Positions 35,910 to 45,725 of a stretch of DNA of 64,000 nucleotides are shown here, in pieces (the first letter of the stretch is position 1; each line of letters starts with the position of its first letter). Under the pieces are notes generated by a model, which ran no database searches, had not been told where the DNA came from, and saw only the letters and a list, made by a program, of their open reading frames with translations. This stretch comes from Coleofasciculus sp040219735. Lineage in GTDB: Bacteria > Cyanobacteriota > Cyanobacteriia > Cyanobacteriales > Coleofasciculaceae. Made by a program: the position numbers and the translations under genes. The stretch lies in assembly GCA_040219735.1 (NCBI GenBank), contig JAVJRX010000063.1; one strand, given 5' to 3'.

Positions 35910-37034
35910 ATGATTAGTAAAGACGAACTCACCCATTTATCCGCTTCCCCTGAATCTTCCGAACCCCCTACACGCCGTCGCGCAAAACACCGTCTGTATG
36001 TCGGTATGGCACCGGGCGTGGGTAAAACCTATCGAATGTTACAAGAAGCGCATCAACTTAGAGAAGAAGGAATTGATGTCGTTATTGGGTTATTAGAAAC
36101 TCACGGACGTCAGGAGACAGCAGAAGCCGCTGAGGGACTAGAAATGGTTCCCCGTTTATCTATATGTCGAGGAAACACAACGCTCAAAGAAATGGACACC
36201 AATGCAATTCTGGCGCGTCAACCGCAACTGGTGTTAGTTGATGAACTCGCTCATACGAATATAAAGGGTTTGCCTAGGGAAAAACGTTATCAAGATGTTG
36301 AAGTTATTTTAGATGCCGGGATTGATGTTTTTTCTACCGTTAATATCCAACATTTAGAAAGTCTCAACGATTTAGTTGCCAAAATTACCGGGGTTGTCGT
36401 GCGAGAACGAATACCCGATCGCCTCTTGGATGAAGCTGACGAAGTGGTTATCGTTGATGTCACGCCAGAAACCTTAGAAGAACGATTAATCGAAGGGAAA
36501 ATTTACGCCCCTGAAAAAATAGAACAATCTCTACAGAATTTCTTCCAACGCCGAAACTTACTCGCCTTGCGAGAATTGGCACTGCGGGAAGTGGCTGACA
36601 ACCTAGAAGCCACCGCTGAAAAGTCTGCCCTCACCGGCAAATTTTACAGCGTTCACGAACGGGTGTTAGTTTGTGTGTCAACCTATCCTAATTCAGCTCA
36701 ACTGCTGCGACGGGGGGCACGGTTAGCGACTATCATGCGAGCGCGTTTATATGGATTGTTTGTGGCTCACCCTGAACAGTTTCTCACCAAAGATGAAAGC
36801 CTCTATATAGAAATGTGTGAGCATTTTTGTCAGGAATTTGGGGGTGAATTTTTACACGTCACCAGCACCAATATTCCCAAGGCGATCGCGAAAGTAGCAC
36901 ATAACTACCACATTACTCAAGTCGTGGTGGGACAAACTCATAAATCCCGATGGCAGTTAGCGTTACGAGGTTCTCCTGTGAAGCAGTTGCTGCGGTATCT
37001 CAAGGATGTTGACTTGCACCTCATTGCCACCTAG
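35910..37034 (+). CDS. kdpD: Short KdpD (KdpD N-terminal plus Usp domain, no kinase)
   Basis: A 374-residue protein matching only the N-terminal cytoplasmic part of enterobacterial KdpD: Walker A GMAPGVGKTYRMLQEAHQL, LVDELAHTNIKGLPREKRYQ, DVFSTVNIQHLESLNDLV, then a Usp domain (VLVCVSTYPNSAQLLRRGAR; VVVGQTHKSRWQLALRGSP). Membrane helices, HisKA and HATPase are missing. This truncated form is the normal KdpD of Anabaena-type kdp operons, so it is not a recent truncation. The partner kinase/regulator is unknown. It ends the plus-strand block. Confidence 0.93.
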   Translation: MISKDELTHLSASPESSEPPTRRRAKHRLYVGMAPGVGKTYRMLQEAHQLREEGIDVVIGLLETHGRQETAEAAEGLEMVPRLSICRGNTTLKEMDTNAILARQPQLVLVDELAHTNIKGLPREKRYQDVEVILDAGIDVFSTVNIQHLESLNDLVAKITGVVVRERIPDRLLDEADEVVIVDVTPETLEERLIEGKIYAPEKIEQSLQNFFQRRNLLALRELALREVADNLEATAEKSALTGKFYSVHERVLVCVSTYPNSAQLLRRGARLATIMRARLYGLFVAHPEQFLTKDESLYIEMCEHFCQEFGGEFLHVTSTNIPKAIAKVAHNYHITQVVVGQTHKSRWQLALRGSPVKQLLRYLKDVDLHLIAT

Positions 37035-37222
37035 ACTAATTGGAGTTCCCTACCCCCACCGCTTGCACTTATTCAGCAGTCCTTTGCTGTTTTTCCTGGC
37101 AAATCCTCAGCCAGAGGGAACAATCAAGTCTCGTTTTCGCTCATAATTTTAGTATGGAGAGAAAAATATCTCCTTAATCTGTACTGCGATACCATCGACC
37201 TTTTGTAGAACAAAGCACTGCC

Positions 37223-37423
37223 ATGGTTCAATACTCCATTAGTGCCACGAACAATCCCAACAAGCCGATCAAACTGTGTATCTGGGAACCTGCTGTGCTG
37301 AGTGACTCTCGGGTTCGACCCTTTCAGTTTAAAGCGAATTATACTTGTGAGACTCTACCAGAAGCCATGGAGATTCTCCGACAAGTTGAGGCTCAATCCC
37401 AGTCATACGAGGCAGTCGCCTAA
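37223..37423 (+). CDS. Hypothetical small protein
   Basis: A 66-residue frame MVQYSISATNNPNKPIKLCI ... EAMEILRQVEAQSQSYEAVA. Composition is protein-like and it stands alone without overlap, but no ribosome site or family is evident. The 37424-37736 stretch behind it holds an imperfect palindrome (CTGGGTAACGCTTACGC region, 37493-37522) and copy B of the dispersed element, no gene. Confidence 0.5.
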   Translation: MVQYSISATNNPNKPIKLCIWEPAVLSDSRVRPFQFKANYTCETLPEAMEILRQVEAQSQSYEAVA

Positions 37424-37576
37424 TCAAACAAAGTAGAATAGAATCCTAGGGTGGGCATGAGAGCATGTCACCTTTGTCGCCATCGTTAGCCTGCTGGGTA
37501 ACGCTTACGCTCTACCCAACCTATAAGAATTTTGTGCAGAACTGACATGATCCCACAAGAGATGCGATCGCGCCTT

Positions 37577-37619
37577 TTTTCTGGTATACTTGTAGAGTGG
37601 GAAAATGTGTGCGCCTGTA
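37577..37619 (+). repeat. Dispersed element copy B
   Basis: CTGGTATACTTGTAGAGTGG followed by GAAAATGTGTGCGCCTGTAT. TGGTATACT is an extended -10-like box. The copy is preceded by GATGCGATCGCGC, as is copy C. It points toward the 3' end of the Uma2 gene at 37737, 118 nt away. Confidence 0.75.
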
Positions 37620-37736
37620 TAGAGAACTGTAGAGAGAAAGTCACTTCCGTTCTGTGGGTAGGTGCAGGGAAAAACGTTCAAAGGCTTAGAAGAATAGCAC
37701 TTCTGACGCGACAGGCAAAGGAACCTTAGAGCGGAT

Positions 37737-38402
37737 TTAGGCACTCACATTCCCTGATGTGCTGCTGTTGAAGATTTGTTGGGCGGTGAGTTGTAACTCA
37801 GGGAAGATGGAGGAGACGAGCAAATCGTCACTCCGAAATAATTGCTTTTGATACTCGTCTTCGACTAGGGTACAAATTGTCAGGGTTGGCTGTTTGGGTT
37901 TGCCGATATACTCTCTACCGCCAATTCCCAGGTAGTCTACAATCCAATACTCAGGAATTCCTAAAATGGCATAGTCTTCAAGTTTTCGAGCATAGTCATT
38001 TTGCCAATTAGTGCTAACAACTTCCGCGACTAGCTTGATGGTGCTTCCCAGAGTGATGACAGGTTCTTGTTGCCACAATGGTTCATGGATTAATCGGGTT
38101 TGATCTAAGACAATGACATCGGGGCGAAATGCAGTATCTGTTCCTAAGAGTTTGATCAGACAGCGATGAGGAATAAAATAAGGGGTATCTTGACGATCAA
38201 TCTCGACGTTCAGCTTGCGCCCAACATAGCTGGCAACTTGTTCATGGGGTCCAGTGGGTTCCATTTCGATTAATTCCCCATCAATAAGTTCATAGCGATT
38301 GTCGTCGCCATAGCGAGTGATGAATTCATCAACGGATATTAGTTTCAGTGGTGATTGAATCATCCCGTCTAACCCAGGTTCTATTAAGGCAAGTACTGCC
38401 AT
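37737..38402 (-). CDS. Uma2-family (DUF820) protein
   Basis: A 221-residue Uma2 protein: ISVDEFITRYGDDNRYELID, GELIEMEPTGPHEQVASYVG, TAFRPDVIVLDQTRL (Asp), IKLVAEVVSTNWQNDYARKL (Glu) and LGIPEYWIVDYLG. Nuclease-like fold, role unknown. It lies 34 bp behind the TamB-like gene on the same strand and could share its transcript. Confidence 0.88.
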   Translation of the reverse strand: MAVLALIEPGLDGMIQSPLKLISVDEFITRYGDDNRYELIDGELIEMEPTGPHEQVASYVGRKLNVEIDRQDTPYFIPHRCLIKLLGTDTAFRPDVIVLDQTRLIHEPLWQQEPVITLGSTIKLVAEVVSTNWQNDYARKLEDYAILGIPEYWIVDYLGIGGREYIGKPKQPTLTICTLVEDEYQKQLFRSDDLLVSSIFPELQLTAQQIFNSSTSGNVSA

Positions 38403-38436
38403 CGTAATCTAAACTCCCGTTCAAAACTCAAAACGG

Positions 38437-41400
38437 CTAAAATCGCCGCCGATATTCAATAATCGCCCAACTATCTTCCGAAAAATCAGTCCCCCCCCGC
38501 AACAGCACATCATCATTCACTCGATAGCGCAGGTTGTACTGGAACGGTTCCCCAGTGGTTAACTCCTTCAACACCGAAACCGAGAAACTTTGCGTGATAT
38601 CAATCCCCGCCTCAGCCGCAAACCCTAAACTCGAACTCCGCTGTTCATCATTGGGAATAATCGTCGGAAACAGACGAAATTCACTCAACGGTAACGTATC
38701 CGCAATAAAATTCCCCACCGGTCCCAACACCGCTGAACCCGCCAGATTCGCCAACCCCAACGTACTATCCCCTCGCCCTAAAGTATCCACAAAACCCCCA
38801 CCCAACAGCGCCACAATTTCGGCTTCGCTGCGTGCCGGTGTACTCGTCAATTCCAACTGATCCTCCAGTCGAGACGCCGGTCCTTCCACCTGGGCGACAA
38901 CCCGAACTGTTTGCACCGTACCCAACTCAAACTCCGGCACATCCGCAATTTCCGCCGTCTGGGCGGTAGTGGGGAGTCGCCGTTGAGTGGCTTCCGCCAC
39001 TGATGCAACTAACCGTACATCTAAAAAGGGATTAAGTCCTTGACTGGGAATAAATGTAGCCGTCTGTTCATACCCCCGCGCCAACCGGAATTGAGTCGTA
39101 AATAAATTCACCTGACCCCGCCGCAGGCGAATCACGCCGTCGGGTCTCAAATCATCTAAAGTCCCATTCAGCGTTAGAGTCCCTTGGGCAAGGAAATTCA
39201 AAATTGGCGCCTTTCTAATCTGAATATCTTCCACTAGGGTAATTTTTAAGTCATTAAACTCGAAAACAATACCCTCCTCCGTGTCACCCCCAGTTCCTAC
39301 ACCAGTTACCGCACCGCCATCTTGCTCAGGTAGTGGTACAGTACCATCAACTAAGTTAATTTCACCACCAATTGTGGGATTCAACGCTGTCCCAGTTAGC
39401 ACCACCTGACTTTGTTGGATCTGACCTCGATATAGGGCTTTCAGGTTAATTGCCAGTTCCCCAATATTTACCGTGAGTGGATTGGGTTGAGGGATAGGTT
39501 CAGAGATGGGTAGGGTTCCCGCTGCTGTAATTTGACCGCCACCATAGTTCGCCGTCAAGCCATTCACATCAACCTGGTCAAAGTTGAACTCAATTTCCCC
39601 TGTCACATCAGTCAGGGGTTCGGGTAGGGCTTGCGAGGCGATTGTTGCCCCTTCCACGATGGCAACTCCTGCTGCCCTCACTCCTGTGGGACGCCCTTGT
39701 TCTTGGTTAAAGTTGCCTTGAATATCCAAATTAACGCTTCCGGTTCCCCCTCTCCAGACAACTTGCTGGCGGGTGAGGATATTCAATAAAGCTAGCCCCT
39801 CGTCTTCCACATTCACACTCAGGCGAAGTTCCTCACTCTCTGGGGCGACGGCTTCTCTTAAGGGTAACTGGTAAGGGATACTCCCCTGAACCACCAATTG
39901 AGGTTCACCCTCGTCTGTGGGTATACTTTCGGCTAAGAACCGCAACCGGGCATCACTGTAACTGAAATTCCCCTGCAAGGTTTCAATAGCTTCTTGATTC
40001 AGCGTCGCATCGGTTACCGTCACTGCTCCTCTGGCTTGGGGATTCGCTAAATTCCCCGAAAGGGTGGCTGTAGCGTCCAGACTCCCACTAATAGGACCGA
40101 TCGCAGGCGGTAAATCCACCACGTCTCGGATTAGGGCGATGGGGAAATTTTCGAGACGTAACTGACCCGATTGCGTCTCTCCACCGATAGTCCCAGAAAA
40201 TGTGGCAAAACTCTCTCCCGATTGTAAGGTGATCGGCAGCAGAGTCAGTACTCCCTCTTGGAAGCTGCCTTGAAGCGTTGCCTGGTTAACCTCATAATCA
40301 CCCCATTCCCAGTCTTGTCCCTGGAGGTCAAATTTGGCATTAATTCCCGATGCCAACGAGCCACTAATTCGTACCTCACCACTAAATGTGCCATCTAACT
40401 CGTCTAAATCAGGCAGAATCTCCGCTTCTTCCTCCGCCTGTTGCTGCTGTCGCAGCAGGGTTTCAATTTCTGCAAGTCGGCGCAGTTGGGTTTGCAGTTT
40501 GGCTTGGGGCATTCCCACTTGGGCGATATCCAAGGGTGCGGTGGGGGTGGTGGGTGGTGTTGTGGTCAGGTCGATTAACTGTAAGCCCGCCACCAAGGTT
40601 TCCAGTTGTCCCTGTTCAATATCCAGCGTCCCTTGAAATTGAGGACCCGTGGGCGTTTGGGTAATTCGACCCGATAGGCTATACAGATTTTCCCCTGGTG
40701 CCGCTTCCCCTGGCAAACGACTGCCAAAAATTGGACCTGCTAATTCTACTTGGTCTAAAGCCACATCAAAGGTATTCAAATTGATCGCCAGTTCCCCGGA
40801 AATATCACCCACCAAGGGTTGAGTCTGCAGGGCGACAGGAACCGGGGCGATATCTTTAATCAAGGCGATGGGAATATTTTCAGCATTCACCCGTAGCACA
40901 TCACCCTGGCGTGTCCCGGTAGCGATCGCGTCCCCCCGACGAATGTTAAAGGATACGGGGAGATAATCTGATCCTAGGGCTAATTCAATCTGATCGGTCT
41001 CACCTTGCAGATCGAGTTCTACGCCTTCTCCGGGTATCACCGTCACAGGACCTGCGAGTTCCTCTTCAAATGCCAAACCACTAACAGCAAAATTCTCCAG
41101 TTCGACATTCCCCTGAACAAGCGGATTCGTCAGATTCCCCGCGATAGTACCCGTAAAATCCGCCAATCCCGCCACATTCACATCCGCTGCGGCTGGGGGT
41201 AAATACGCCGAGAGTTCGGCTAAATCCAAATTATTTGCCGCCACATCCAGGTTAAAATTTCCTATCGCCCCAATTCCCTGATCCAACTGGGCGGGATTCA
41301 CCCCAATAAAACCACTGGCAGACAGTCCCTCAGCGGTTAACTGTTGCAGGTCTATCCCTTGACCTGTCCAACGAAATGTGGTATTTAGGGGACGGTCAAT

Positions 41401-44202
41401 CAGAGCAAGTCCTTGACTAAATTGCAGTTGACCAGCAGCCGTTAGCGATCGCGCGATCGCTTCCGGGGTCAATGTCTCCAGACTGGTTGATACATCTACA
41501 TTTCCGCTGACAGTTCCCGATAACTGTTCCCCAAACCGTGCCAATTCAATCCCTTCCGGCGCCAGTCTCGCTTGTAGCGTCCCATCCCTTAACTGCACCC
41601 CTGTTGCCCTCACCGTACCCCCCGCCACGGCTAATCTACCCTGACCTTGGGCTCGAATCTGATCCAGTGCCACCTTCTCAACAGACCCCGATAGATCAAA
41701 ATTCCCACTAAACGCCCCAGCCAATTGCGGCGGTAAATCCGGCACTAACCTGTCCAACTCCAGCCCCGCCGCCTGTACATCTGCCTGCCAGCGTCCGGCG
41801 GCGAGATTAATATCCCTTGCCCGGACAACACCCCCTGCCAGGTCAATTAAAGCATTCCCATCTCCCCGAATCGTTTCCAGCGCCACCTGCTCCACACTCC
41901 CAGAAAGATTCATGATTCCGGTTAAATTTCCTGACAATTGCGGCGGTAAATCCGGCACTACCCTAGCCAGTCGCACACGATTCGCCGCCACCGTAGCTTG
42001 CCAGCGACCGGCATTTACATCCACGTTCGACACCTGAACGGTTCCCCCACCCACATTTAGCTGTCCCTCACCAGCTACATTAATCGTCGATGGTGAAAAC
42101 TCTTCCATTGACCCAGACACCAAGAACGTACCACTGAAGGGAGACTGGAGTTGAGGGGGTAATTGAGGCACCAACTGTGCCAACTGAATCTGATTCGCGT
42201 CTATCCTGGCTTGCCAGCGACCATTTTTTAGAGTCACCTCCTCTAAATTAATCTGTCCCCCAGCCGCCGTCAGCGTCACTTCACCGAGTCCAGTAATCGC
42301 GGAAACCGAAGGATCTGCCAGAGAACCAGAAAGGGCAAACGTCGCGTTGATTGGTTCTTGCAGGGCTTCCGGAATTTGCGGGGCTAACTCTCCCAACTGC
42401 ACCCCATTGGCATCAACATTAGCCCGCCAGCGACCTTGAGACAGTTGAATATTCTCCACTCCAATCGTTCCCCCCGCCACATTCAGGCGTCCGCTACCCT
42501 GGGCGCGAATCTGGGATAGGGCAAACTCGTCCAAGGGGGTTGATAGGGTAAACTGACCCGCTACTGTCCCCTGAAATTGCGGCGGGACATCAGCGAGTTG
42601 GGACAGTTGCACCCCTTGGGCTTGGACTAAGGCGGTGAGACGATTATCCAGAACTTGCAGATTCGTGGCGGTTACTGTACCCCCAGCGGCTTGGACTGTT
42701 GCGGTTCCGGTGGCGCGGATGTTTTGAGGATTATCCAACGGACCAAATATTTTGGCGGTTCCGGAGAGATCACCGACGGGAATGGGTAGGGTGGTGTTGT
42801 AGGTTTTAGCCAATGGGGTGACGGGGACATTACTGGCTTCTAGGGTAAGTTGTAAACCCCCCTCTTCCCCCAGTTCAATCATGCCCCCGCCAGTAATTTT
42901 GCCGCCGATGATGGGTTGGGCTTGCAGGTTGCGAATAGCGAGGCGGCTCGGATCTTCGGGTTGGGCGGGTGTGGTTAGGGTAAAATCGGTACGGATTGTG
43001 CTGAAGGTAACGCGATCAATCTGAGTCGGTTTCGTGGTGACGGCTTCTCCTTTAACCACAGGTTGGGTCAAAGGTCCAGTGACTAGCAGGGCGGCTTTGA
43101 CTTCTCCGGACAGGGGAACGGGCGTATCTTTGATCGCAAAGGTTTGCAAAACGGGCTTGATCTGTACGGCTTGGGTTTGGGCAGTGAGATTAAATCCCGT
43201 CTCTAGATCAACGCTACCATTAGCCGTGGCGGGAATTTGCCCGAATTTTGTGGTTACGTCTTCTAAGCCAATGGTTGTCTCTTTGAAGCGTAATCGCCCA
43301 TTGGTATTGATAAAGGGTTGGGGGAGTTGGGGGACTTTGGCGGTTACGTTGTTGAGGGTAGCATTTCCCAGAAACCGGAGTTGTTCGGGTTTAATCGTGA
43401 GTTCTAAGTCCCCGCCAACGTTACCGGCACTCACGTCTAGGGGTAGGGGAATCAGGCGATTTAGGGTGCTAGCGTTGACATTTTCCCCATTAACTTGTAG
43501 GTGGGTGGTGCTAGTGGGGAAGAGGTGTTCCCCTTGCAGATTAAAGGTGCCGCCACTGGCGATTTTCCCTTGGACATCGAAGCGAATAATTTCATTGTCC
43601 TGTAGGAATTGACTACTCCCCTGGGGAATCGCGATCGCGACAGGGGATTGGGGTTTGCCTTCCGGGGATCTGGGAACAAGCACCACCTCGGCATTCCGCA
43701 CCCTTAACTGTTGTAATTCTGCTTTAATTGGACCGGGGTCTCCTTCTTGGAGTTCCAAGGGCATCCAAGACCCATCGACGGCTTGTTCGATATAGACATC
43801 GGGTTCAATTAGGGTAACCTCTAATTCTAACCGACGGTTGAGTATAAGGGGTATTAAATCATACTGAACTTCCACCGCTTCAATCGAGGCGCGATCGGGT
43901 TCGGTATCCGTAGGGGGTAAGGCGGCGCTATCAAACCGCAAACTATTCAGGGAAAAGCGTTCCACGTCTCCGATTTCCACGGGACGTTGCAGGAGTTGGG
44001 TAAGGTTTCTCGCCACCAGGGGTGCCAACATCCGTTGGATAAAATACCACGCCCCAACCGTACCCCCAGCGATTCCCACCAGTAGGATGATACTGATCCC
44101 AATTAACCAACGTCGGCGTCGCGATTGTCTAGGGGGTGGAGATTCAGGTTGTGGGTTGGAATTGGAGTCAGGTTCGTTGCTGGGAGGGGGTGAATTTGTC
44201 AT
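38437..44202 (-). CDS. tamB: TamB-like translocation/assembly module protein (DUF490)
   Basis: A 1921-residue protein with one N-terminal membrane helix (WLIGISIILLVGIAGGTVGA, about 30-50) and a very long beta-rich body. The C-terminal TamB domain ends FSEDSWAIIEYRRRF and contains RGQVNLFTTQFRLARGYEQT and LGLANLAGSAVLGPVGNFI. TamB-like proteins bridge the inner and outer membranes and are linked to outer-membrane protein or lipid transport; in cyanobacteria such proteins pair with Omp85. Residues of about 490-910 consist of roughly six tandem ~72-residue repeats (GGTVRA...LPPQLAG...LSGSVE pattern). Minus strand, first of a possible two-gene unit with the Uma2 gene. Confidence 0.92.
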   Translation of the reverse strand: MTNSPPPSNEPDSNSNPQPESPPPRQSRRRRWLIGISIILLVGIAGGTVGAWYFIQRMLAPLVARNLTQLLQRPVEIGDVERFSLNSLRFDSAALPPTDTEPDRASIEAVEVQYDLIPLILNRRLELEVTLIEPDVYIEQAVDGSWMPLELQEGDPGPIKAELQQLRVRNAEVVLVPRSPEGKPQSPVAIAIPQGSSQFLQDNEIIRFDVQGKIASGGTFNLQGEHLFPTSTTHLQVNGENVNASTLNRLIPLPLDVSAGNVGGDLELTIKPEQLRFLGNATLNNVTAKVPQLPQPFINTNGRLRFKETTIGLEDVTTKFGQIPATANGSVDLETGFNLTAQTQAVQIKPVLQTFAIKDTPVPLSGEVKAALLVTGPLTQPVVKGEAVTTKPTQIDRVTFSTIRTDFTLTTPAQPEDPSRLAIRNLQAQPIIGGKITGGGMIELGEEGGLQLTLEASNVPVTPLAKTYNTTLPIPVGDLSGTAKIFGPLDNPQNIRATGTATVQAAGGTVTATNLQVLDNRLTALVQAQGVQLSQLADVPPQFQGTVAGQFTLSTPLDEFALSQIRAQGSGRLNVAGGTIGVENIQLSQGRWRANVDANGVQLGELAPQIPEALQEPINATFALSGSLADPSVSAITGLGEVTLTAAGGQINLEEVTLKNGRWQARIDANQIQLAQLVPQLPPQLQSPFSGTFLVSGSMEEFSPSTINVAGEGQLNVGGGTVQVSNVDVNAGRWQATVAANRVRLARVVPDLPPQLSGNLTGIMNLSGSVEQVALETIRGDGNALIDLAGGVVRARDINLAAGRWQADVQAAGLELDRLVPDLPPQLAGAFSGNFDLSGSVEKVALDQIRAQGQGRLAVAGGTVRATGVQLRDGTLQARLAPEGIELARFGEQLSGTVSGNVDVSTSLETLTPEAIARSLTAAGQLQFSQGLALIDRPLNTTFRWTGQGIDLQQLTAEGLSASGFIGVNPAQLDQGIGAIGNFNLDVAANNLDLAELSAYLPPAAADVNVAGLADFTGTIAGNLTNPLVQGNVELENFAVSGLAFEEELAGPVTVIPGEGVELDLQGETDQIELALGSDYLPVSFNIRRGDAIATGTRQGDVLRVNAENIPIALIKDIAPVPVALQTQPLVGDISGELAINLNTFDVALDQVELAGPIFGSRLPGEAAPGENLYSLSGRITQTPTGPQFQGTLDIEQGQLETLVAGLQLIDLTTTPPTTPTAPLDIAQVGMPQAKLQTQLRRLAEIETLLRQQQQAEEEAEILPDLDELDGTFSGEVRISGSLASGINAKFDLQGQDWEWGDYEVNQATLQGSFQEGVLTLLPITLQSGESFATFSGTIGGETQSGQLRLENFPIALIRDVVDLPPAIGPISGSLDATATLSGNLANPQARGAVTVTDATLNQEAIETLQGNFSYSDARLRFLAESIPTDEGEPQLVVQGSIPYQLPLREAVAPESEELRLSVNVEDEGLALLNILTRQQVVWRGGTGSVNLDIQGNFNQEQGRPTGVRAAGVAIVEGATIASQALPEPLTDVTGEIEFNFDQVDVNGLTANYGGGQITAAGTLPISEPIPQPNPLTVNIGELAINLKALYRGQIQQSQVVLTGTALNPTIGGEINLVDGTVPLPEQDGGAVTGVGTGGDTEEGIVFEFNDLKITLVEDIQIRKAPILNFLAQGTLTLNGTLDDLRPDGVIRLRRGQVNLFTTQFRLARGYEQTATFIPSQGLNPFLDVRLVASVAEATQRRLPTTAQTAEIADVPEFELGTVQTVRVVAQVEGPASRLEDQLELTSTPARSEAEIVALLGGGFVDTLGRGDSTLGLANLAGSAVLGPVGNFIADTLPLSEFRLFPTIIPNDEQRSSSLGFAAEAGIDITQSFSVSVLKELTTGEPFQYNLRYRVNDDVLLRGGTDFSEDSWAIIEYRRRF

Positions 44203-44608
44203 GATCGTTGTTCACACCGGGCAATAGATGCTCTCTTGCGGTTGCGTTTCTTTTGTGGGTGCGATCGCTATGGCTAATTTCAATAAGGCATAGTCCTTTA
44301 CTATAGACCGATACTACAATAAGCCAATTCCCCCAACAGGTATAGATGGAAAGAGGGAGCAGAGGGAGCTGGGGGAGCAATGTAGAGACGTAGCTACGTC
44401 TGGGAGCTGGGGGAGATGTTAGCTGTTGGCGTTATTTCTGCCTTCTTGCCCGATAAAGCGCCAAATGTCAGGATTTGTAAATATATTCCTCAAGAAATAG
44501 ACAAGTATTACGGCAAAAAAGTATCATCAGATACAGAAAAAACAATTTACCTGAAATTTCCGGCTCAGATTGGTAAGTAGGTTACGGCAAACACATTGAT
44601 ATAATTTT
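44203..44608. other. Intergenic stretch with palindrome and unassigned 54-codon frame
   Basis: Contains GGGAGCTGGGGGAG repeated around a perfect 16-bp palindrome AGACGTAGCTACGTCT (44386-44401). A plus-strand frame 44416-44580 would encode MLAVGVISAFLPDKAPNVRI ... TIYLKFPAQIGK (54 residues); it may be a relic of a longer gene, since its start lies in the repeat. I do not recognise it. Confidence 0.4.
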
Positions 44609-44839
44609 ATGAACGTCGATACAGCGATCGATTGGGATGAAGCATTTGAATATTTACCTGGATCTCTGGTGGAATTGAAAGCGCAACCGGGAATCCTATA
44701 CACCATTGACTTCTATGAACCCATGATGGTTCCCCCGATATGGTTAGTGGATAATCCGCGCCCACGCTATCCTCATGAATTAAGGATCGTATCCCGCCGA
44801 AATGAGCGGGTTTGTTCATTAGAGTCTCAACTGGTTTAA
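44609..44839 (+). CDS. Hypothetical small protein
   Basis: A 76-residue frame MNVDTAIDWDEAFEYLPGSL ... PPIWLVDNPRPRYPHELRIV ... LESQLV. It is acidic at the N-terminus and Pro-rich in the centre, with a protein-like composition. No family recognised and no strong ribosome site seen. It stands alone between the TamB gene (divergent) and a convergent Uma2 gene. Confidence 0.5.
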   Translation: MNVDTAIDWDEAFEYLPGSLVELKAQPGILYTIDFYEPMMVPPIWLVDNPRPRYPHELRIVSRRNERVCSLESQLV

Positions 44840-44928
44840 GCGCAGAAGGCTCCCAGGTAGAATTTAGTCAGGTTTATCTTGACTGAGGACTTGGCATGGA
44901 CATGACGACGAACGATGCGATCGCACAA

Positions 44929-44970
44929 TTTTATGGTATACTTTTAATCGTGGGAAAATGTGCCTGCCTA
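44929..44970 (+). repeat. Dispersed element copy C
   Basis: TTTTATGGTATACTTTTAAT then CGTGGGAAAATGTGCCTGCC and TATAG. Preceded by GATGCGATCGCAC. It points toward the 3' end of the Uma2 gene at 45050, 80 nt away. Same family as 12589 and 37577. Confidence 0.75.
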
Positions 44971-45049
44971 TAGCCTCTTCATCAAGCTTTTTAGACCAAG
45001 ATAGTAGAAGAGGCGATCGCACATCAGTAATTCGGGTTCTAATGTACAA

Positions 45050-45625
45050 TCACCAAAGAGAGCGTAAATCTAGGGTAAATCCTGGTAACACTTCTTCTCC
45101 AGAAAGAGTATCTGGAGCCTCTAAAATTTCAACATTTTGCTGGGGACGATAAATTTCTACTCGTCTGTGTTCCGGCGCAATTAACCAGCCCAGACGGACG
45201 CCATTTTCCCTATATTCCTTCATTTTATCCTGCGTCGATTTTAAAGTATCTGAAGGAGACATCAGTTCCACAACAAAATCGGGGCAAATTGGCGGAAACT
45301 TGGTGCGTTGTTCAGGAGATAAAGCATCCCACCGTTCCTGTCTCACCCAAGCCAGATCGGGAGAACGATTGGCACCATTGGGGAGTTTAAAGCAGGTAGA
45401 GGAGTCAAACCCAACCCCTAATCGAGTTTGGCGATTCCATATAGCTAAATCAGCACCAAACTCAAAATTTTGATTTCCGGTTTCTCCTCCGGTTGGGGGC
45501 ATAATAATCAATTCTCCATGGGCATTGCGTTCAAATTTCAGATCAGGATTAGCCCGACACAATTGATAAAATTGGTCATCGGTAAGCTGAATAACTGGGT
45601 TAAAATCTATAGTATAAGCAGTCAT
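45050..45625 (-). CDS. Uma2-family (DUF820) protein
   Basis: A 191-residue Uma2 protein with LTDDQFYQLCRANPDLKFER, GELIIMPPTGGETGNQNFEF, NRSPDLAWVRQERWDAL (Asp), CPDFVVELMSPSDTLKSTQD (Glu) and VRLGWLIAPEHRRVEIYRPQ. It is the compact subtype without coiled coil. Function unknown. Stand-alone on the minus strand; the dispersed element copy C lies just behind it. Confidence 0.9.
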   Translation of the reverse strand: MTAYTIDFNPVIQLTDDQFYQLCRANPDLKFERNAHGELIIMPPTGGETGNQNFEFGADLAIWNRQTRLGVGFDSSTCFKLPNGANRSPDLAWVRQERWDALSPEQRTKFPPICPDFVVELMSPSDTLKSTQDKMKEYRENGVRLGWLIAPEHRRVEIYRPQQNVEILEAPDTLSGEEVLPGFTLDLRSLW

Positions 45626-45678
45626 TTTAGTTTTTTGAGTTTTATCGATTAACTCAACTGAATTTAATCTATTCCCAT

Positions 45679-45725
45679 TGTAGGGGCACCATCCTTGCGC
45701 CCTCAGATGGTTGGTGTGCGCCCTA
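45679..45725. repeat. Imperfect inverted repeat (GTAGGGGCACCATCC family)
   Basis: GTAGGGGCACCATCC and GGTTGGTGTGCGCCCTAC are imperfect complements. It lies ahead of the nSTAND-WD40 gene. No gene was seen in 45626-45952. Confidence 0.5.

Noticed and set aside
37313..37323. GGGTTCGACCC resembling a tRNA T-arm
   Set aside because: No anticodon arm, D-arm or acceptor stem could be placed around it, and it lies inside a plausible small coding frame.
37532..37729. 65-codon frame over dispersed element copy B
   Set aside because: Its text follows the repeat, is Cys/Arg rich without pattern and is not shared in frame by the other two copies.
38534..43612. Several antisense open frames opposite the TamB-like gene
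   Set aside because: They are shadow frames created by the codon bias of the 1921-residue gene and carry no recognisable protein text.
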